From positions 1-5,566 of the forward strand of contig ONOV01000179.1 of NCBI GenBank assembly GCA_900319505.1: a stretch of DNA of 5,566 nt. Direction: 5' to 3'. Under the pieces are notes generated by a model, which saw nothing but the letters and a program-made list of their open reading frames with translations, searched no databases and was not told the origin of the DNA. Within the stretch, counting starts at the first letter, position 1; every line of letters starts with the position of its first letter. A program made the position numbers and the translations under genes. Shown one piece after another: positions 5,562 to 5,566 of the stretch. Source of the DNA: an uncultured Erysipelotrichaceae bacterium (GTDB lineage: Bacteria > Bacillota_I > Bacilli_A > Erysipelotrichales > Erysipelotrichaceae).

Positions 5562-5566
5562 TTTGA

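Overview
The window looks like a chromosomal segment of a low-to-mid GC Bacillota (Firmicutes). The signs are a T-box-controlled aminoacyl-tRNA synthetase gene, purine-rich Shine-Dalgarno sites, many short Rho-independent terminators, and a Gram-positive style lipoprotein. The codon use and gene styles would suit an Erysipelotrichia-type gut or oral bacterium, but that is a guess; the sequence alone does not fix the genus.

Left part (1-2871): most of a valine T-box leader, cut at its 5' end by the window edge. It shows a GTC specifier, a UGGU tRNA-acceptor bulge and a leader terminator, followed by a complete valS (valyl-tRNA synthetase, 870 aa) with its own terminator. This is a self-contained, tRNA-charging-controlled unit.

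Middle (2872-4093): an intergenic stretch of about 217 bases holds a 40-nt imperfect palindrome and an extended -10 promoter. It precedes a membrane-anchored alpha/beta-hydrolase-fold protein of 307 aa. The general fold signature is kept, but several catalytic positions look degraded and no histidine is visible at the usual triad position, so it may be a pseudoenzyme. Two back-to-back terminators separate it from the next gene, which is convergent.

Right part (4094-5566): on the minus strand lies a 218-aa lipoprotein with a thioredoxin-type CPFC motif, probably an extracytoplasmic thiol-disulfide oxidoreductase. Its leader contains a terminator-like hairpin and its ribosome binding site is unusually distant. 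Divergent from it is what I read as a decaying lipoprotein gene. A start codon with a ribosome site, a signal-peptide-like stretch, a GGSGTSSS linker and a long charged domain follow one another but lie in different frames, so I call it a frameshifted pseudogene. The longest open frame there (from 4985) has no credible start of its own. The window ends with two hairpins and a good sigma-A-type promoter whose spacer contains a near-consensus cre/LacI-family operator, pointing at an unseen, probably carbon-regulated gene to the right.

I see no RNA genes, CRISPR array or intact mobile element, and no clear novel multi-gene system. The most unusual items are the degraded hydrolase, the broken lipoprotein gene, the possible attenuator before the thioredoxin lipoprotein, and the operator-containing promoter at the right edge.
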